A stretch of 64,000 nt of DNA from JBFGCT01 sp963825565 (GTDB taxonomy: Bacteria > Actinomycetota > Acidimicrobiia > Acidimicrobiales > Ilumatobacteraceae), in contig CAWGTW010000019.1 of the NCBI GenBank assembly GCA_963825565.1, positions 33,275 to 97,274 of the forward strand, given 5' to 3'. The notes beneath the pieces were generated by a model. The model searched no databases. It was not told the DNA's origin and was given only the letters and a program-made list of their open reading frames with translations. A program made the translations under genes and the position numbers. Positions within the stretch are counted from its first letter, which is position 1; each line of letters begins with the position of its first letter. Below are positions 50,431 through 63,984 of this stretch, in pieces.

Positions 50431-51347
50431 CCGCCGTCTCCCCGGCCCCCGATCTCCACGACGCCGCCGCGCTCAAGGCATCGACGCTGGTCGAGGCACT
50501 GCCGTACATCAGGCGCTTCGCGGGGAAGACCGTCGTCGTCAAGTACGGCGGAAACGCGCTCGCCGGCACGTCGGACCACGATGCCCTGACCCTGTTCGCC
50601 GAGGACATCGTGCTGATGCGCCTGGTCGGGATGCGACCGGTGGTCGTGCACGGCGGTGGGCCGCAGATCTCCGCGATGATGGCCCGGCTGGGCAAGCAGA
50701 CCGAGTTCGTCGACGGCCTCCGGGTCACCGACGCCGAGACCGTCCGGATCGCCCGCATGGTCCTCAAGGGGGAGGTCAACCCGCAGCTCGTCGCCGCGAT
50801 CAACGTGCACGGGAACTACGCGGTCGGCATCAGCGGTGTCGATGCCGGGCTGATCAGGGCGACGGCCCGCGACCCCGACCTGGGCTTCGTCGGCGACGTG
50901 ACGCGGATCAACCCCGGGGTGGTCGACGGGCTGATCGCGGAGGAGTTCATCCCGGTGATCGCAACGATCGGCAGCGACGAGACCGGCCAGGCCTACAACA
51001 TCAACGCCGACACCGTCGCCGGTGCGATCGCCGAAGCGGTGGGCGCCGAGAAGCTGGTGTACCTCACCGACATCGAGGGGCTGCGGCGCGACGTCGACGA
51101 TCCGTCGAGCCTGATCCGCCAGGCGACCGCCGACGAGTTGGCGGCGGCGATCGACAGTGGCGAGATCGGTGGCGGGATGATCCCCAAGGTCGCGAGCTGC
51201 ATCCAGGCGGTCCGCAACGGCGTCCATCGCGCCCACATCCTCGACGGCCGCATCGCCCACGTGCTGCTGCTCGAGATCTTCACCGACGCCGGGATCGGAA
51301 CGATGATCATGCACGAACGGGTCGCACACACCGCGGAGGATGTCTGA
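50427..51347 (+). CDS. argB: Acetylglutamate kinase
   Basis: A 306-residue amino acid kinase phosphorylating N-acetylglutamate, usually the arginine-feedback point. V-V-K-Y-G-G-N-A near residue 35 and V-H-G-G-G-P-Q-I near 74 bind ATP and substrate; D-I-E-G-L and G-G-G-M-I-P-K near 243 follow. The GTG start overlaps argC directly; argJ, which usually sits here in actinobacteria, is absent. Confidence 0.96.
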   Translation: MTAVSPAPDLHDAAALKASTLVEALPYIRRFAGKTVVVKYGGNALAGTSDHDALTLFAEDIVLMRLVGMRPVVVHGGGPQISAMMARLGKQTEFVDGLRVTDAETVRIARMVLKGEVNPQLVAAINVHGNYAVGISGVDAGLIRATARDPDLGFVGDVTRINPGVVDGLIAEEFIPVIATIGSDETGQAYNINADTVAGAIAEAVGAEKLVYLTDIEGLRRDVDDPSSLIRQATADELAAAIDSGEIGGGMIPKVASCIQAVRNGVHRAHILDGRIAHVLLLEIFTDAGIGTMIMHERVAHTAEDV

Positions 51348-52609
51348 TGAGCACGGTCACCGGGTCGCACGCATTCGGCCACGCGCCGATGGATCACTGC
51401 CCGTTCATGCCGGTGTTCGGGCCGCCCGACATCATGTTCGAGCGGGGGCTCGGCACCGTGCTGTGGGACACCGACGGCAAGCGCTACCTCGATTTCCTGG
51501 CCGGGATCGCCGTCGTCTCCCTCGGTCACGCCAACCCGGTCGTCGCCGAGGCGATCTGCGATCAGGCCGAGCGACTCCTGCACGTCTCCAACTTCTTCGC
51601 CAACCCCGTGGCGACCGAAGCCGCCGTCAAGATCAACGACCTGCTGCGCGACGCGACCGGTCATGCCGGCCAGCTGTTCTTCACCAACTCCGGAGCCGAG
51701 TCGAACGAGGCTGCGATCAAGTTGGCCCGCAAGCACGGCGGGCGGGGGCGGCACACCGTCGTCAGCGCGCTCGGCAGCTTCCACGGCCGCACGCTGGCGT
51801 CGCTGGCGGCGACCGGGCAACCGAGCAAGCACGAGCCGTTCCAGCCGATGCCCGAGGGCTTCCGGCATGTCGCCTGGGGTGACCTCGACGCGATGCGGGC
51901 GGCGGTCGACGGATCGGTGGCGGCCGTGCTGATCGAGACGATCCAGGGCGAGGGTGGCATCCACCCGGCGAGCGGTGAGTACCTCGAGGGGATCCGCACA
52001 CTGTGCGACGAGGCCGGTGCGCTGATGATGGTCGACGAGATCCAGACCGGCTTCGCCCGCACAGGACGGTGGTTCGGCTTCGAGCACGCCGGCGTCAGCC
52101 CCGACGTCGTCACCCTGGCCAAGGCGATGGGCAACGGGATGCCGATCGGGGCGTGCTGGGCGCGGTCCGACGTCGCCGCGGTGTTCCGGCCCGGGGATCA
52201 CGGCAGCACCTATTCCGGAACGGCGATCGCCACCGCGGCGGTCAACGCCACGATCGACGAGATGCAGCGGATCGACGCCCCGGCCGTCGCCCAACGCCAG
52301 GGCCGGCGCATCGCCGACGCGTTCCGAGGCGTCCCCGGGGTGGTCGACGTCCGGGGGCGCGGGTTGATGCTCGGCGTCGCCCTCGCCAACGGCCTCGACG
52401 CCCGGCGGATCTACACCGACCTGCTCGAGCAGGGCCTGATCGTGAACGCCGTCGACCCGTCGACGATCAGGCTCGTGCCGCCGATCACCGTGACCGACGA
52501 CGAGATCGACGAGGCGGTGTCGTTGATGGTCGACGTGATCGGGTCGCACCTCGCCGTGCACGACGCAGTACACGACGCGGAGCACGACGGGGAGCACGGC
52601 GAGCGATGA
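51347..52609 (+). CDS. argD: Acetylornithine aminotransferase
   Basis: A 420-residue PLP class III aminotransferase. The PLP lysine is in V-T-L-A-K-A-M-G near residue 260; N-S-G-A-E-S-N-E-A near 112 and V-D-E-I-Q-T-G near 230 bind cofactor. The C-terminus has an extra His-Asp-rich tail of about 20 residues that could bind metal. TGATG overlap with argB and ATGA overlap with argF. Confidence 0.95.
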   Translation: MSTVTGSHAFGHAPMDHCPFMPVFGPPDIMFERGLGTVLWDTDGKRYLDFLAGIAVVSLGHANPVVAEAICDQAERLLHVSNFFANPVATEAAVKINDLLRDATGHAGQLFFTNSGAESNEAAIKLARKHGGRGRHTVVSALGSFHGRTLASLAATGQPSKHEPFQPMPEGFRHVAWGDLDAMRAAVDGSVAAVLIETIQGEGGIHPASGEYLEGIRTLCDEAGALMMVDEIQTGFARTGRWFGFEHAGVSPDVVTLAKAMGNGMPIGACWARSDVAAVFRPGDHGSTYSGTAIATAAVNATIDEMQRIDAPAVAQRQGRRIADAFRGVPGVVDVRGRGLMLGVALANGLDARRIYTDLLEQGLIVNAVDPSTIRLVPPITVTDDEIDEAVSLMVDVIGSHLAVHDAVHDAEHDGEHGER

Positions 52610-53553
52610 TGACACCGGCCGACCAGCACGACGTCACCGAACTCCGTGACGTCACCGACCTCCTCGACGTCACCGACCTCGACGCCGGCGACGTCCGCCA
52701 GGTCCTGCGTCTGGCCGAGGCACCGATCGAATCGCTCGGGCGCCCGCTCGACGGCCTCGGCGTCGCGTTGATCTTCGAGAAGCCATCGAACCGCACCCGG
52801 CAGTCGATGGAGATGGCGGTCGTGCAGCTCGGTGGCCACCCGGTGTACACACGAGGCGACGAGGTCGGCTTCGACGTGCGCGAGCCCGTCGAGGACGCCG
52901 CCCGGATCCTTGCCGGCTACCACGCGGTGATCGCAGCGCGGGTGTTCGATCACTCGGTGGTCACCCGGCTGGCCGCGGCCGCCGACGTCCCGGTCGTCAA
53001 CATGTTGTCCGACCGTTCCCATCCGCTGCAGGCGCTCGCCGACGCCCTGACGATGCAGCAGTGCCTCGGCGACCTGGCGGGCAGGACGGTGGCCTACGTC
53101 GGCGACTACAACAACGTCGCCCGGTCGCTCGGCCAGATCGCTGCGCTGCTCGGCATGCACGTGCGCTTCGCCTGTCCGGCCGGCTTCGGCGCCGACTCCA
53201 CCGAGCTCGAACGGCTGGTCCGGCTCGGCGCATCGTCGGTCGATCAATCGACGCGCCCGGCAGAGATGGTCGCCGGCGCCCACGCCGTGCACACCGATAC
53301 GTGGGTCTCGATGGGGCTCGAGGAGGAGAAGACCGAGCGGCTCGGACTGTTCGAGGGGTTCACCGTCGACGGCGCGATGATGTCACTGGCCGATCCGGGA
53401 GCGGTGTTCATGCACTGCTTGCCCGCCTATCGCGGCCTGGAGGTCGCCGCCGAGGTGATCGACGGACCGCAGTCGGTCGTGTTCCGGCAGGGCCACAACC
53501 GGATGCACTCGGCGCGGGGTGCGCTGGCGTTCCTGATGGGGGTCCGGGCGTGA
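52606..53553 (+). CDS. argF: Ornithine carbamoyltransferase
   Basis: A 315-residue enzyme making citrulline from ornithine and carbamoyl phosphate. The phosphate loop reads F-E-K-P-S-N-R-T-R near residue 63 (usually S-T-R-T-R). H-P-L-Q-A near 144 and M-H-C-L-P-A-Y-R-G near 270 complete the site. The N-terminus has three D-V-T repeats. The CarAB made in this window supplies its carbamoyl phosphate. Overlaps argR by 4 nt. Confidence 0.95.
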   Translation: MMTPADQHDVTELRDVTDLLDVTDLDAGDVRQVLRLAEAPIESLGRPLDGLGVALIFEKPSNRTRQSMEMAVVQLGGHPVYTRGDEVGFDVREPVEDAARILAGYHAVIAARVFDHSVVTRLAAAADVPVVNMLSDRSHPLQALADALTMQQCLGDLAGRTVAYVGDYNNVARSLGQIAALLGMHVRFACPAGFGADSTELERLVRLGASSVDQSTRPAEMVAGAHAVHTDTWVSMGLEEEKTERLGLFEGFTVDGAMMSLADPGAVFMHCLPAYRGLEVAAEVIDGPQSVVFRQGHNRMHSARGALAFLMGVRA

Positions 53554-54014
53554 CGACCAAGGTGCAGCGCCAGGCCGCGCTCGCCCGGTTGATCGGCGAC
53601 CACGAGGTGACCAGCCAGCCGCAGCTCATCGATCTGCTCGCCGCCGAAGGCATCGACGCAACCCAGGCGACGGTGTCGAGGGACCTCGACGACATCGGCG
53701 CGGTCAAGGTCCGCGTCCCGAGCGGCAACACGGTGTACGCGATCCCCGAATTCGCCCCCGACCGGCTCGCGCCGGTCGAACAGCTTCGCCGCGTGATGGG
53801 GGAGTGGGTGGCCGAGGTCGCCTCGTCGGCCAACATCGTGATCCTGCGGACCCCGCCCGGGTGTGCCCACGTCGTCGCGTCTGCGCTCGATCGGAGCCGC
53901 ATCGACGGGCTGCTCGGTACGGTCGCCGGCGACGACACGCTGCTGTGCGTCGCCGCCGACCCCGATGCCACCGGGCTCGCCCGGCACCTCCGCGAGCTCG
54001 CCGGGCTGGATTGA
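53550..54014 (+). CDS. argR: Arginine repressor
   Basis: A 154-residue regulator. The N-terminal winged helix has T-S-Q-P-Q-L-I-D-L-L and A-T-V-S-R-D-L near residues 21-48; the C-terminal hexamerisation domain has G-T-V-A-G-D-D-T-L-L near 130 with the aspartates that bind arginine. It should act on the operators found before argC and carA. GTG start overlaps argF. Confidence 0.95.
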   Translation: MTTKVQRQAALARLIGDHEVTSQPQLIDLLAAEGIDATQATVSRDLDDIGAVKVRVPSGNTVYAIPEFAPDRLAPVEQLRRVMGEWVAEVASSANIVILRTPPGCAHVVASALDRSRIDGLLGTVAGDDTLLCVAADPDATGLARHLRELAGLD

Positions 54015-54016
54015 CG

Positions 54017-55417
54017 ATGGACGATCGCGACGAGTCCAGGACCCTCTGGCACGGGCGCTTCGCCGGCGGTCCTGCCGAGGCCCTGCTCGCGTACACGGTC
54101 AGCCTGCCGTTCGACCGCCGCCTCTGGCGCGACGACATCGACGGTTCGCGCGCCCATGTTCGGGGGCTGGCGCGCACCGGACTGCTCGACGAGGACGAGT
54201 GCGCGGCGATCCTGCGGGCGCTCGACGGGGTGGCGGATGAGCTGGAGGCGGGTGCGTTCGTCTTCGTCGACAGCGACGAGGACATCCACACCGCGGTCGA
54301 GCGCCGCGTCACCGAACTGGCCGGTCCGGCCGGTGGCAAGCTGCACACGGGTCGCAGCCGCAACGACCAGGTGGCGACCGACCTGCGGCTCTGGTGCAAG
54401 CGGGAGCTGAGGTCGGTGGCCGGCGGGCTGGTCGGGCTGCAGCAGGTGCTGCTCGATCGGGCGCTCGGCGCCGAGGGTGTCTACCTGCCCGGCTTCACCC
54501 ACCTTCAGCGGGCACAGCCGGTGCTGCTCGCGCACCACCTGCTCGCCCACGGCTGGGCGCTCGGGCGCGACGTCGACCGGCTCCTGGCGACCGTCGAGCG
54601 GCTCGACGTGTCACCGCTCGGTGCCGGGGCGCTCGCCGGGTCGTCGCTGCCGCTCGATCCGGCCGGCACGGCCGCCGATCTCGGGTTCGCCCGGGCGTTC
54701 GACAACTCCCTCGACGCGGTCGGCGACCGGGACTTCGTCGCCGAGGCCCTGTTCGACCTCGCGCTGATCGGGGTCCATCTCTCGCGGATCGGTGAGGAGT
54801 GGGTCCTGTGGACGTCGGCCGAGTTCGGCTTCGCCGTCCTCGACGACGGGTATGCCACCGGCTCGTCGATGCTCCCGCAGAAGAAGAACCCCGACATCGC
54901 CGAGCTCGCTCGCGGCAAGACCGGGCGGCTGGTCGGCAACCTGACGGCGCTGCTGGTGACGCTGAAGGGCCTCCCGTTGGCCTACAACCGCGATCTCCAG
55001 GAGGACAAGGAGCCGCTGTTCGACTCGGTCGAGCAGGTCACCCTGGCCACGGCGGCGGTCGCCGGCATGATCGCGAGCGCGACGTTCGTCCCCGACCGGA
55101 TGCGGGCCGCCGCCGACGAGGAGACGACCTCGGCGACCGATCTCGCCGAGTGGCTCGTGTGCCAGGGCATGCCGTTCCGGGACGCGCACGCGGTCGTCGG
55201 TGCCCTCGTGCGGGCACACGTCGCCGGCGAGGGCTCGCTGCGCGATCTGGTCGAAGCCGACCCGCAGCTCGGGCCACAGGCCGCCGCGCTCGTCGGACCC
55301 GGTGTCGGCGTCCGGATGCGCAGCTCCCCCGGAGCCGCCGGGCCGGACGCGCTGCCCGCGCAGCTCGGTGCCTACCGCGCGATGCTCGACCGCGAGCGCG
55401 CCGCGTTGGGCGTCTGA
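54017..55417 (+). CDS. argH: Argininosuccinate lyase
   Basis: A 466-residue lyase releasing arginine and fumarate. H-T-G-R-S-R-N-D-Q near residue 109 and the signature G-S-S-M-L-P-Q-K-K-N-P near 285 are present. Starts 2 bp after argR. argG is not in the window, so citrulline conversion is encoded elsewhere. Confidence 0.96.
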   Translation: MDDRDESRTLWHGRFAGGPAEALLAYTVSLPFDRRLWRDDIDGSRAHVRGLARTGLLDEDECAAILRALDGVADELEAGAFVFVDSDEDIHTAVERRVTELAGPAGGKLHTGRSRNDQVATDLRLWCKRELRSVAGGLVGLQQVLLDRALGAEGVYLPGFTHLQRAQPVLLAHHLLAHGWALGRDVDRLLATVERLDVSPLGAGALAGSSLPLDPAGTAADLGFARAFDNSLDAVGDRDFVAEALFDLALIGVHLSRIGEEWVLWTSAEFGFAVLDDGYATGSSMLPQKKNPDIAELARGKTGRLVGNLTALLVTLKGLPLAYNRDLQEDKEPLFDSVEQVTLATAAVAGMIASATFVPDRMRAAADEETTSATDLAEWLVCQGMPFRDAHAVVGALVRAHVAGEGSLRDLVEADPQLGPQAAALVGPGVGVRMRSSPGAAGPDALPAQLGAYRAMLDRERAALGV

Positions 55418-55423
55418 TCGCCG

Positions 55424-55981
55424 ATGGTGCGCGACTGGTTCGAGCGGGACGCCGACCTGGTCGCCCCGCTGCTGCTGAACAAGCTGATCGTGTCGACGGT
55501 CGGTGGCACATGCACGGTCGGGCGGATCGTCGAGGTCGAGGCCTACCGCGAGGACGACCCGGCGAGTCACACCTTCGCGGGTCCGACGCCGCGCAACGCG
55601 GCGATGTTCGGTCCGCCCGGCCACCTCTACGTCTACCTCAGCTACGGGTTGCACCACTGCGCGAACGTCGTGACCGCCGCCGACGGTGCCGGCCATGCGG
55701 TGTTGCTGCGGGCGATCGATCCGGTCGCCGGGATCGAGGTCATGCGGCGGCGCCGCCCCGGCCGCCGCGATGTGGAGTTGGCCGACGGTCCCGGGAAGCT
55801 GTGCCGAGCGCTGGGGATCACCGGGGAGCAGTACGGCACCGACCTCTGCGACGATGGCGCTCCCGTGCGGATCGTCGACGACGGAACGCCGCCACCAGAA
55901 CGGCCGCTGGCCGGCCCGCGGGTCGGGATCACCAAGGCGGTCGATCGGCCCTGGCGCTTCCGCCTGCCTACCGAGCGGTGA
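55424..55981 (+). CDS. mpg: DNA-3-methyladenine glycosylase (AAG/MPG type)
   Basis: A 185-residue base-excision enzyme. E-V-E-A-Y near residue 37 includes the catalytic glutamate, H-T-F-A-G-P-T-P-R-N-A-A-M-F and Y-V-Y-L-S-Y-G near 68 shape the base pocket. Placement between argH and tyrS is typical for actinobacteria. Its end overlaps the convergent DUF2332 gene by 14 bp. Confidence 0.9.
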   Translation: MVRDWFERDADLVAPLLLNKLIVSTVGGTCTVGRIVEVEAYREDDPASHTFAGPTPRNAAMFGPPGHLYVYLSYGLHHCANVVTAADGAGHAVLLRAIDPVAGIEVMRRRRPGRRDVELADGPGKLCRALGITGEQYGTDLCDDGAPVRIVDDGTPPPERPLAGPRVGITKAVDRPWRFRLPTER

Positions 55982-57065
55982 GCGGGGCGCGTGGCGTTCG
56001 CCAGTGGAGCCAGAACCCGTGGGGATGGCAGGTGGCGAGATGGTCGACCGAGCGCGCTCCACCGCGCCAGCGCACCAGGGTCATCGACGTCAGCGACGGA
56101 TCGGCCGCATCGGTCGCGACCGGCAGCTCGGGCACCATCGCCGGCGCCTCGACGACGACCCACGACAGGTCGGTCCCGCTGCCGATGCGGTCGAGCTCGG
56201 CGAGGTAGGCGGTGCGCTGGTCGGCGGTGAGGTAGTTGAGCACCCACGAGTTGGTCACGACCGGGTGGGCGGCCCGGCCCATCCTCGCGATCGCCCGGTC
56301 GAGCGACTGCACGGCGTCGCCGGCGAGCAACTCCGGCGGCGACTCCCGGGCGATAGCGATCGCCGCCTCGAGGCGGTGGAAGCGCTCGGGTTGATCGGGC
56401 CAGACGCACGCCTCCAACCAGTGCGCCTCCTCGTCGTCGGTGATGTCGATCGGCGCGACGTCGACGCCGCAGCGGGCGGCGATCAGCGGCATCGCAGTCG
56501 GCACCGGCGGTTCACCGCGCGTGCTGGCGGCGATCACCACGGACGACGGGCCGCCGAGCGAACCACCGGGTTCGAAGCGGTACTCGTACCGGTCGAGCAG
56601 CAGGTTCAGCCCGCCGCTCGCCCCGATGTCGATGTGGGCGAGCGGCCCGACCTCGTCGGCCAACAACCCGAAGGCGAGGACGAACATCGCGCACCGACCG
56701 ACCTCGTTGGTCTGGGTACGGCGGGTGGCGAGCAGCCGGATCAACCCGTCGCGCCGCTCGATCGTGAACCGCTTGAACGTGGGCCCGAGCGCTGGTTCGG
56801 TCGGACGTCGGGGGTGATCGGTCAGGTTCGGGTACCACGCGGCGAGCGGATGGTCGGGCTCCTCGAGCAGCAGCTTGTGGGTCGCGGCGAGCAACAGGAC
56901 GGGGAGTCGCTGCGGCGGGTCCGCATGGAGGAGCAGGCGGAACAGGTCGGGATCGTCGGCGATCGTGTTGCTCAGCGCGACGTACAGCGGAGCGCGGGGC
57001 GTCGCGGCTGCCGCGAGCTCCCTGAACGGGCGAACCAGTTCGACGTCCTCCCGGTTGGCGGGCAC
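55968..57065 (-). CDS. DUF2332 family protein
   Basis: A 365-residue protein with the family features as I recall them: N-terminal helical part, H-I-D-I-G-A-S-G-G-L-N-L near residue 142 and V-T-N-S-W-V-L-N-Y-L near 268. The glycine-rich G-A-S-G-G loop resembles a SAM-binding motif, but no activity is established. GTG start; its promoter faces and overlaps that of tyrS. Confidence 0.82.
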   Translation of the reverse strand: MPANREDVELVRPFRELAAAATPRAPLYVALSNTIADDPDLFRLLLHADPPQRLPVLLLAATHKLLLEEPDHPLAAWYPNLTDHPRRPTEPALGPTFKRFTIERRDGLIRLLATRRTQTNEVGRCAMFVLAFGLLADEVGPLAHIDIGASGGLNLLLDRYEYRFEPGGSLGGPSSVVIAASTRGEPPVPTAMPLIAARCGVDVAPIDITDDEEAHWLEACVWPDQPERFHRLEAAIAIARESPPELLAGDAVQSLDRAIARMGRAAHPVVTNSWVLNYLTADQRTAYLAELDRIGSGTDLSWVVVEAPAMVPELPVATDAADPSLTSMTLVRWRGGARSVDHLATCHPHGFWLHWRTPRAPLTAR

Positions 57066-57071
57066 CGGGCG

Positions 57072-57077
57072 ACAGTA
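57072..57077 (-). promoter_or_regulatory. Putative -10 box (TACTGT) for the DUF2332 gene
   Basis: TACTGT on the minus strand ends 6 bases before the GTG at 57065 and overlaps the tyrS box. Confidence 0.4.
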
Positions 57078-57081
57078 CCCT
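57076..57081 (+). promoter_or_regulatory. Putative -10 box (TACCCT) for tyrS
   Basis: TACCCT ends 10 bases before the tyrS ATG at 57092. Confidence 0.4.
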
Positions 57082-57091
57082 GGGCCGGGCT

Positions 57092-58366
57092 ATGGAGCTG
57101 ATCGCCGGTGACCTGATCGCGGACCTCGAAGCCCGCAACCTCATCCACGACTCGACCGACCGCGACGAGCTCCGCTCCCGCGTGGCCGCAGGCCCGGTGG
57201 CGGTCTACTACGGCTGCGACCCGACCGCCGACAGCCTGCATCACGGCAACCTGGTCGGGCTGGTGATGCTGCGCCGGTTCCAGGACGCCGGGCATCGTGC
57301 GATCGCGCTCGCCGGCGGGGCGACCGGCATGGTCGGCGACCCGAGCGGGCGCTCCGAAGAGCGCAACCTGCTCGACGACGAGACGCTGAACCACAACGTG
57401 TCGTGCATCAAGCACCAGATCGGCCGGATCGTCGAGCTCGGCGACGGCCGAGGTGATCTGGTCGACAACCGCGACTGGACCCAGCAGCTGTCCCTGCTCG
57501 AGTTCCTGCGCGACGTGGGAAAACACGTGACCGTCAACCAGATGCTGGCGCGCGAGAGCATCAAGGTCCGGATCAACTCCGAGCATGGCATCTCCTTCAC
57601 CGAGTTCAGCTACATGCTGCTGCAGGCCAACGACTACCTGTGGCTCCACGACCATCACGACTGCGTGATCCAGGTCGGTGGCTCGGACCAGTGGGGCAAC
57701 ATCGTCGCCGGCGTCGACCTGATCCGTCGCACGCGCGCGGCGCAGGTGCACGCGTTCTCGTGGCCGCTGCTCACCGCCTCCGACGGCTCCAAGCTGGGCA
57801 AGACGACCGGCACCCGGGTGTGGCTCGATCCGGCCAAGACGAGCCCGTACCAGTTCCGCCAGCACTGGATGCAGATCGCCGATGACGAGATCGAGGCACA
57901 GCTCCTGACGTTCTCGCTGCGGCCGGTCGCGGCGATCCGCTCGCTGGTCGCCGAGCACCTCGCCGCGCCCCAGCTCCGGCGGGCGCAGGCCGCGCTCGCC
58001 GACGAGATGGTCGGCCTGGTGCACGGCACCGACGCAGCCGAAGCGGCGGCGGGCGCCGCCGAGCTGCTGTTCTCCGGCGATCCGGCGTCGGCGTCGGAGG
58101 AGGCGTTCCGCACGCTCGAGGCCGAGATCCCGTTCAGCCGCCTGCGGGTCGACGAGCTCGCCGATCCGGTCGCCGTGCTCGCCTCGACCGGGCTGGCGAG
58201 CTCGAACGGTGATGTCCGCCGGACGTTGGCGCAGCGGGCGTTCTACGCCAACGGCACCCAGCTCGATGCCGACAGCCGCCTCGACGGCATCGAACTGCTG
58301 CACGGCCGGTACCTCCTGCTCCGCAAGGGGAAGCGGTCGCACCACCTCGTCGAAGTTTTTCGCTGA
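57092..58366 (+). CDS. tyrS: Tyrosyl-tRNA synthetase
   Basis: A 424-residue class I synthetase. The HIGH-equivalent is D-S-L-H-H-G-N-L near residue 48; the KMSKS-equivalent is D-G-S-K-L-G-K-T near 232, the K-x-G-K-T form of bacterial TyrRS. The C-terminal S4 domain (from about 355) ends L-R-K-G-K-R. It lies directly upstream of the rRNA operon. Confidence 0.96.
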   Translation: MELIAGDLIADLEARNLIHDSTDRDELRSRVAAGPVAVYYGCDPTADSLHHGNLVGLVMLRRFQDAGHRAIALAGGATGMVGDPSGRSEERNLLDDETLNHNVSCIKHQIGRIVELGDGRGDLVDNRDWTQQLSLLEFLRDVGKHVTVNQMLARESIKVRINSEHGISFTEFSYMLLQANDYLWLHDHHDCVIQVGGSDQWGNIVAGVDLIRRTRAAQVHAFSWPLLTASDGSKLGKTTGTRVWLDPAKTSPYQFRQHWMQIADDEIEAQLLTFSLRPVAAIRSLVAEHLAAPQLRRAQAALADEMVGLVHGTDAAEAAAGAAELLFSGDPASASEEAFRTLEAEIPFSRLRVDELADPVAVLASTGLASSNGDVRRTLAQRAFYANGTQLDADSRLDGIELLHGRYLLLRKGKRSHHLVEVFR

Positions 58367-58372
58367 CGGGGG

Positions 58373-58401
58373 TTGTGCCTGACCACGGCGGGGACTAGCG
58401 T
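58373..58401 (+). promoter_or_regulatory. Putative rRNA operon promoter
   Basis: TTGTGC, 17 bp, TAGCGT, starting 7 bp after the tyrS stop. The 377 bp from here to 16S hold no gene; they carry a boxA-like element, a processing stem and a 7-bp hairpin at 58598-58615. Confidence 0.55.
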
Positions 58402-58500
58402 TGCTACTCGCCTCACCGACGGTTCACATCGTCGGAAAGGGACGGCACCAACGCCGGCTGCGAGCACAACGCTCCAGCTCACGGTGCGTGCCCGAGCTTC

Positions 58501-58514
58501 GGCTCCTTGAAAAC
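58501..58514 (+). promoter_or_regulatory. Antitermination-type leader element, copy 1
   Basis: GGCTCCTTGAAAAC recurs as GGCTCCTTGAGAAC at 60536 and resembles the boxA-region of actinobacterial rRNA leaders, a NusB/NusE target. Confidence 0.45.
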
Positions 58515-58526
58515 GGAAGAGAAGAC
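58510..58526 (+). other. Pre-16S processing stem, left strand
   Basis: AAAACGGAAGAGAAGAC is perfectly complementary over 17 bp to 60444-60460, enclosing 16S as an RNase III-type stem. Confidence 0.85.
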
Positions 58527-58597
58527 AGAACGCCAGTGCGGGCAGTTCGAAGGCCGGCCCTCGGGTCGGTCGGGTCGAACTGTCTGTCAATTCTGCT

Positions 58598-58615
58598 GTC
58601 GGCTACCCAGCCGAC
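58598..58615 (+). other. Hairpin in the rRNA leader
   Basis: GTCGGCT-ACCC-AGCCGAC forms a perfect 7-bp stem between the processing stem and 16S. Confidence 0.5.
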
Positions 58616-58777
58616 GGCAACACGGATACTGGTCGAGTCGGCGCATGCGTCGACCCGACCTTCAACAGCAAGGACGCAGCACCACCCTGGGACATTCCTT
58701 CCGGGGCCGCTGCGCTCGCTGACGATCGTTTCCGACTCGATCGCCCACTTCGGTGAGCGTGACGGTTGGGCACGGTT

Positions 58778-60302
<1,525 letters not shown>

Positions 60303-60443
60303 AGTGCTTCTCCACTCGATGATCGACATATGTTCGATCCGGGTGCGAGACACACCTGTTGGTGCACTGGTGGACTGTCGTCGTAACGATCAGAGGTCGC
60401 AGGGATTCGGTCCCTCTTTCTGACACGTGCCTCGGTGGTCACC

Positions 60444-60460
60444 GTCTTCTCTTCCGTTTT
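60444..60460 (+). other. Pre-16S processing stem, right strand
   Basis: GTCTTCTCTTCCGTTTT pairs with 58510-58526. The spacer 60297-60636 contains no tRNA. Confidence 0.85.
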
Positions 60461-60535
60461 GAGGGAGTTGTTCCCTCACGCCACAGCGTCGAGCTGTGCG
60501 CATCTCTCGAGATGCACGTCGCACCGCTGTTCGGT

Positions 60536-60549
60536 GGCTCCTTGAGAAC
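60536..60549 (+). promoter_or_regulatory. Antitermination-type leader element, copy 2
   Basis: GGCTCCTTGAGAAC precedes 23S, matching the element at 58501 in 13 of 14 bases. Confidence 0.45.
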
Positions 60550-60551
60550 TG

Positions 60552-60567
60552 CAGAGCAAGCACGAGC
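60552..60567 (+). other. Pre-23S processing stem, left strand
   Basis: CAGAGCAAGCACGAGC is perfectly complementary to 63704-63719. Confidence 0.85.
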
Positions 60568-60636
60568 ATCTTTTCGGAGCGACCTTCGGGTCGCTTCAAT
60601 GAGCGACCTCGAGAACGACGAGATAACTTGTTCTTT

Positions 60637-63697
<3,061 letters not shown>

Positions 63698-63703
63698 TGA
63701 ACA

Positions 63704-63719
63704 GCTCGTGCTTGCTCTG
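63704..63719 (+). other. Pre-23S processing stem, right strand
   Basis: GCTCGTGCTTGCTCTG pairs with 60552-60567. Confidence 0.85.
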
Positions 63720-63753
63720 GAGTCCTTGAGGAGAACCCTCATTGACAACTGAT

Positions 63754-63870
<117 letters not shown>

Positions 63871-63880
63871 TTCGATCGAG

Positions 63881-63924
63881 GAACGCACCGTCCGGGTTTG
63901 CCGGCGGTGCGTTCTTCGCGTTTT
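63881..63924 (+). terminator. Intrinsic terminator of the rRNA operon
   Basis: GAACGCACCG and CGGTGCGTTC make a perfect 10-bp stem, continued by inner CCGG/CCGG, followed by TTCGCGTTTT. It begins 10 bp after 5S. Confidence 0.85.
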
Positions 63925-63970
63925 CGGGCCGCTTTCCGGAACGGCCGGCGCATGCGACCCGTGGCCGCCG

Positions 63971-63976
63971 TAGCAT
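63971..63976 (+). promoter_or_regulatory. Putative -10 box (TAGCAT) at the right edge
   Basis: TAGCAT ends 8 bases before an ATG at 63985, the same spacing as the other leaderless starts. Confidence 0.35.
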
Positions 63977-63984
63977 GGCGACCC

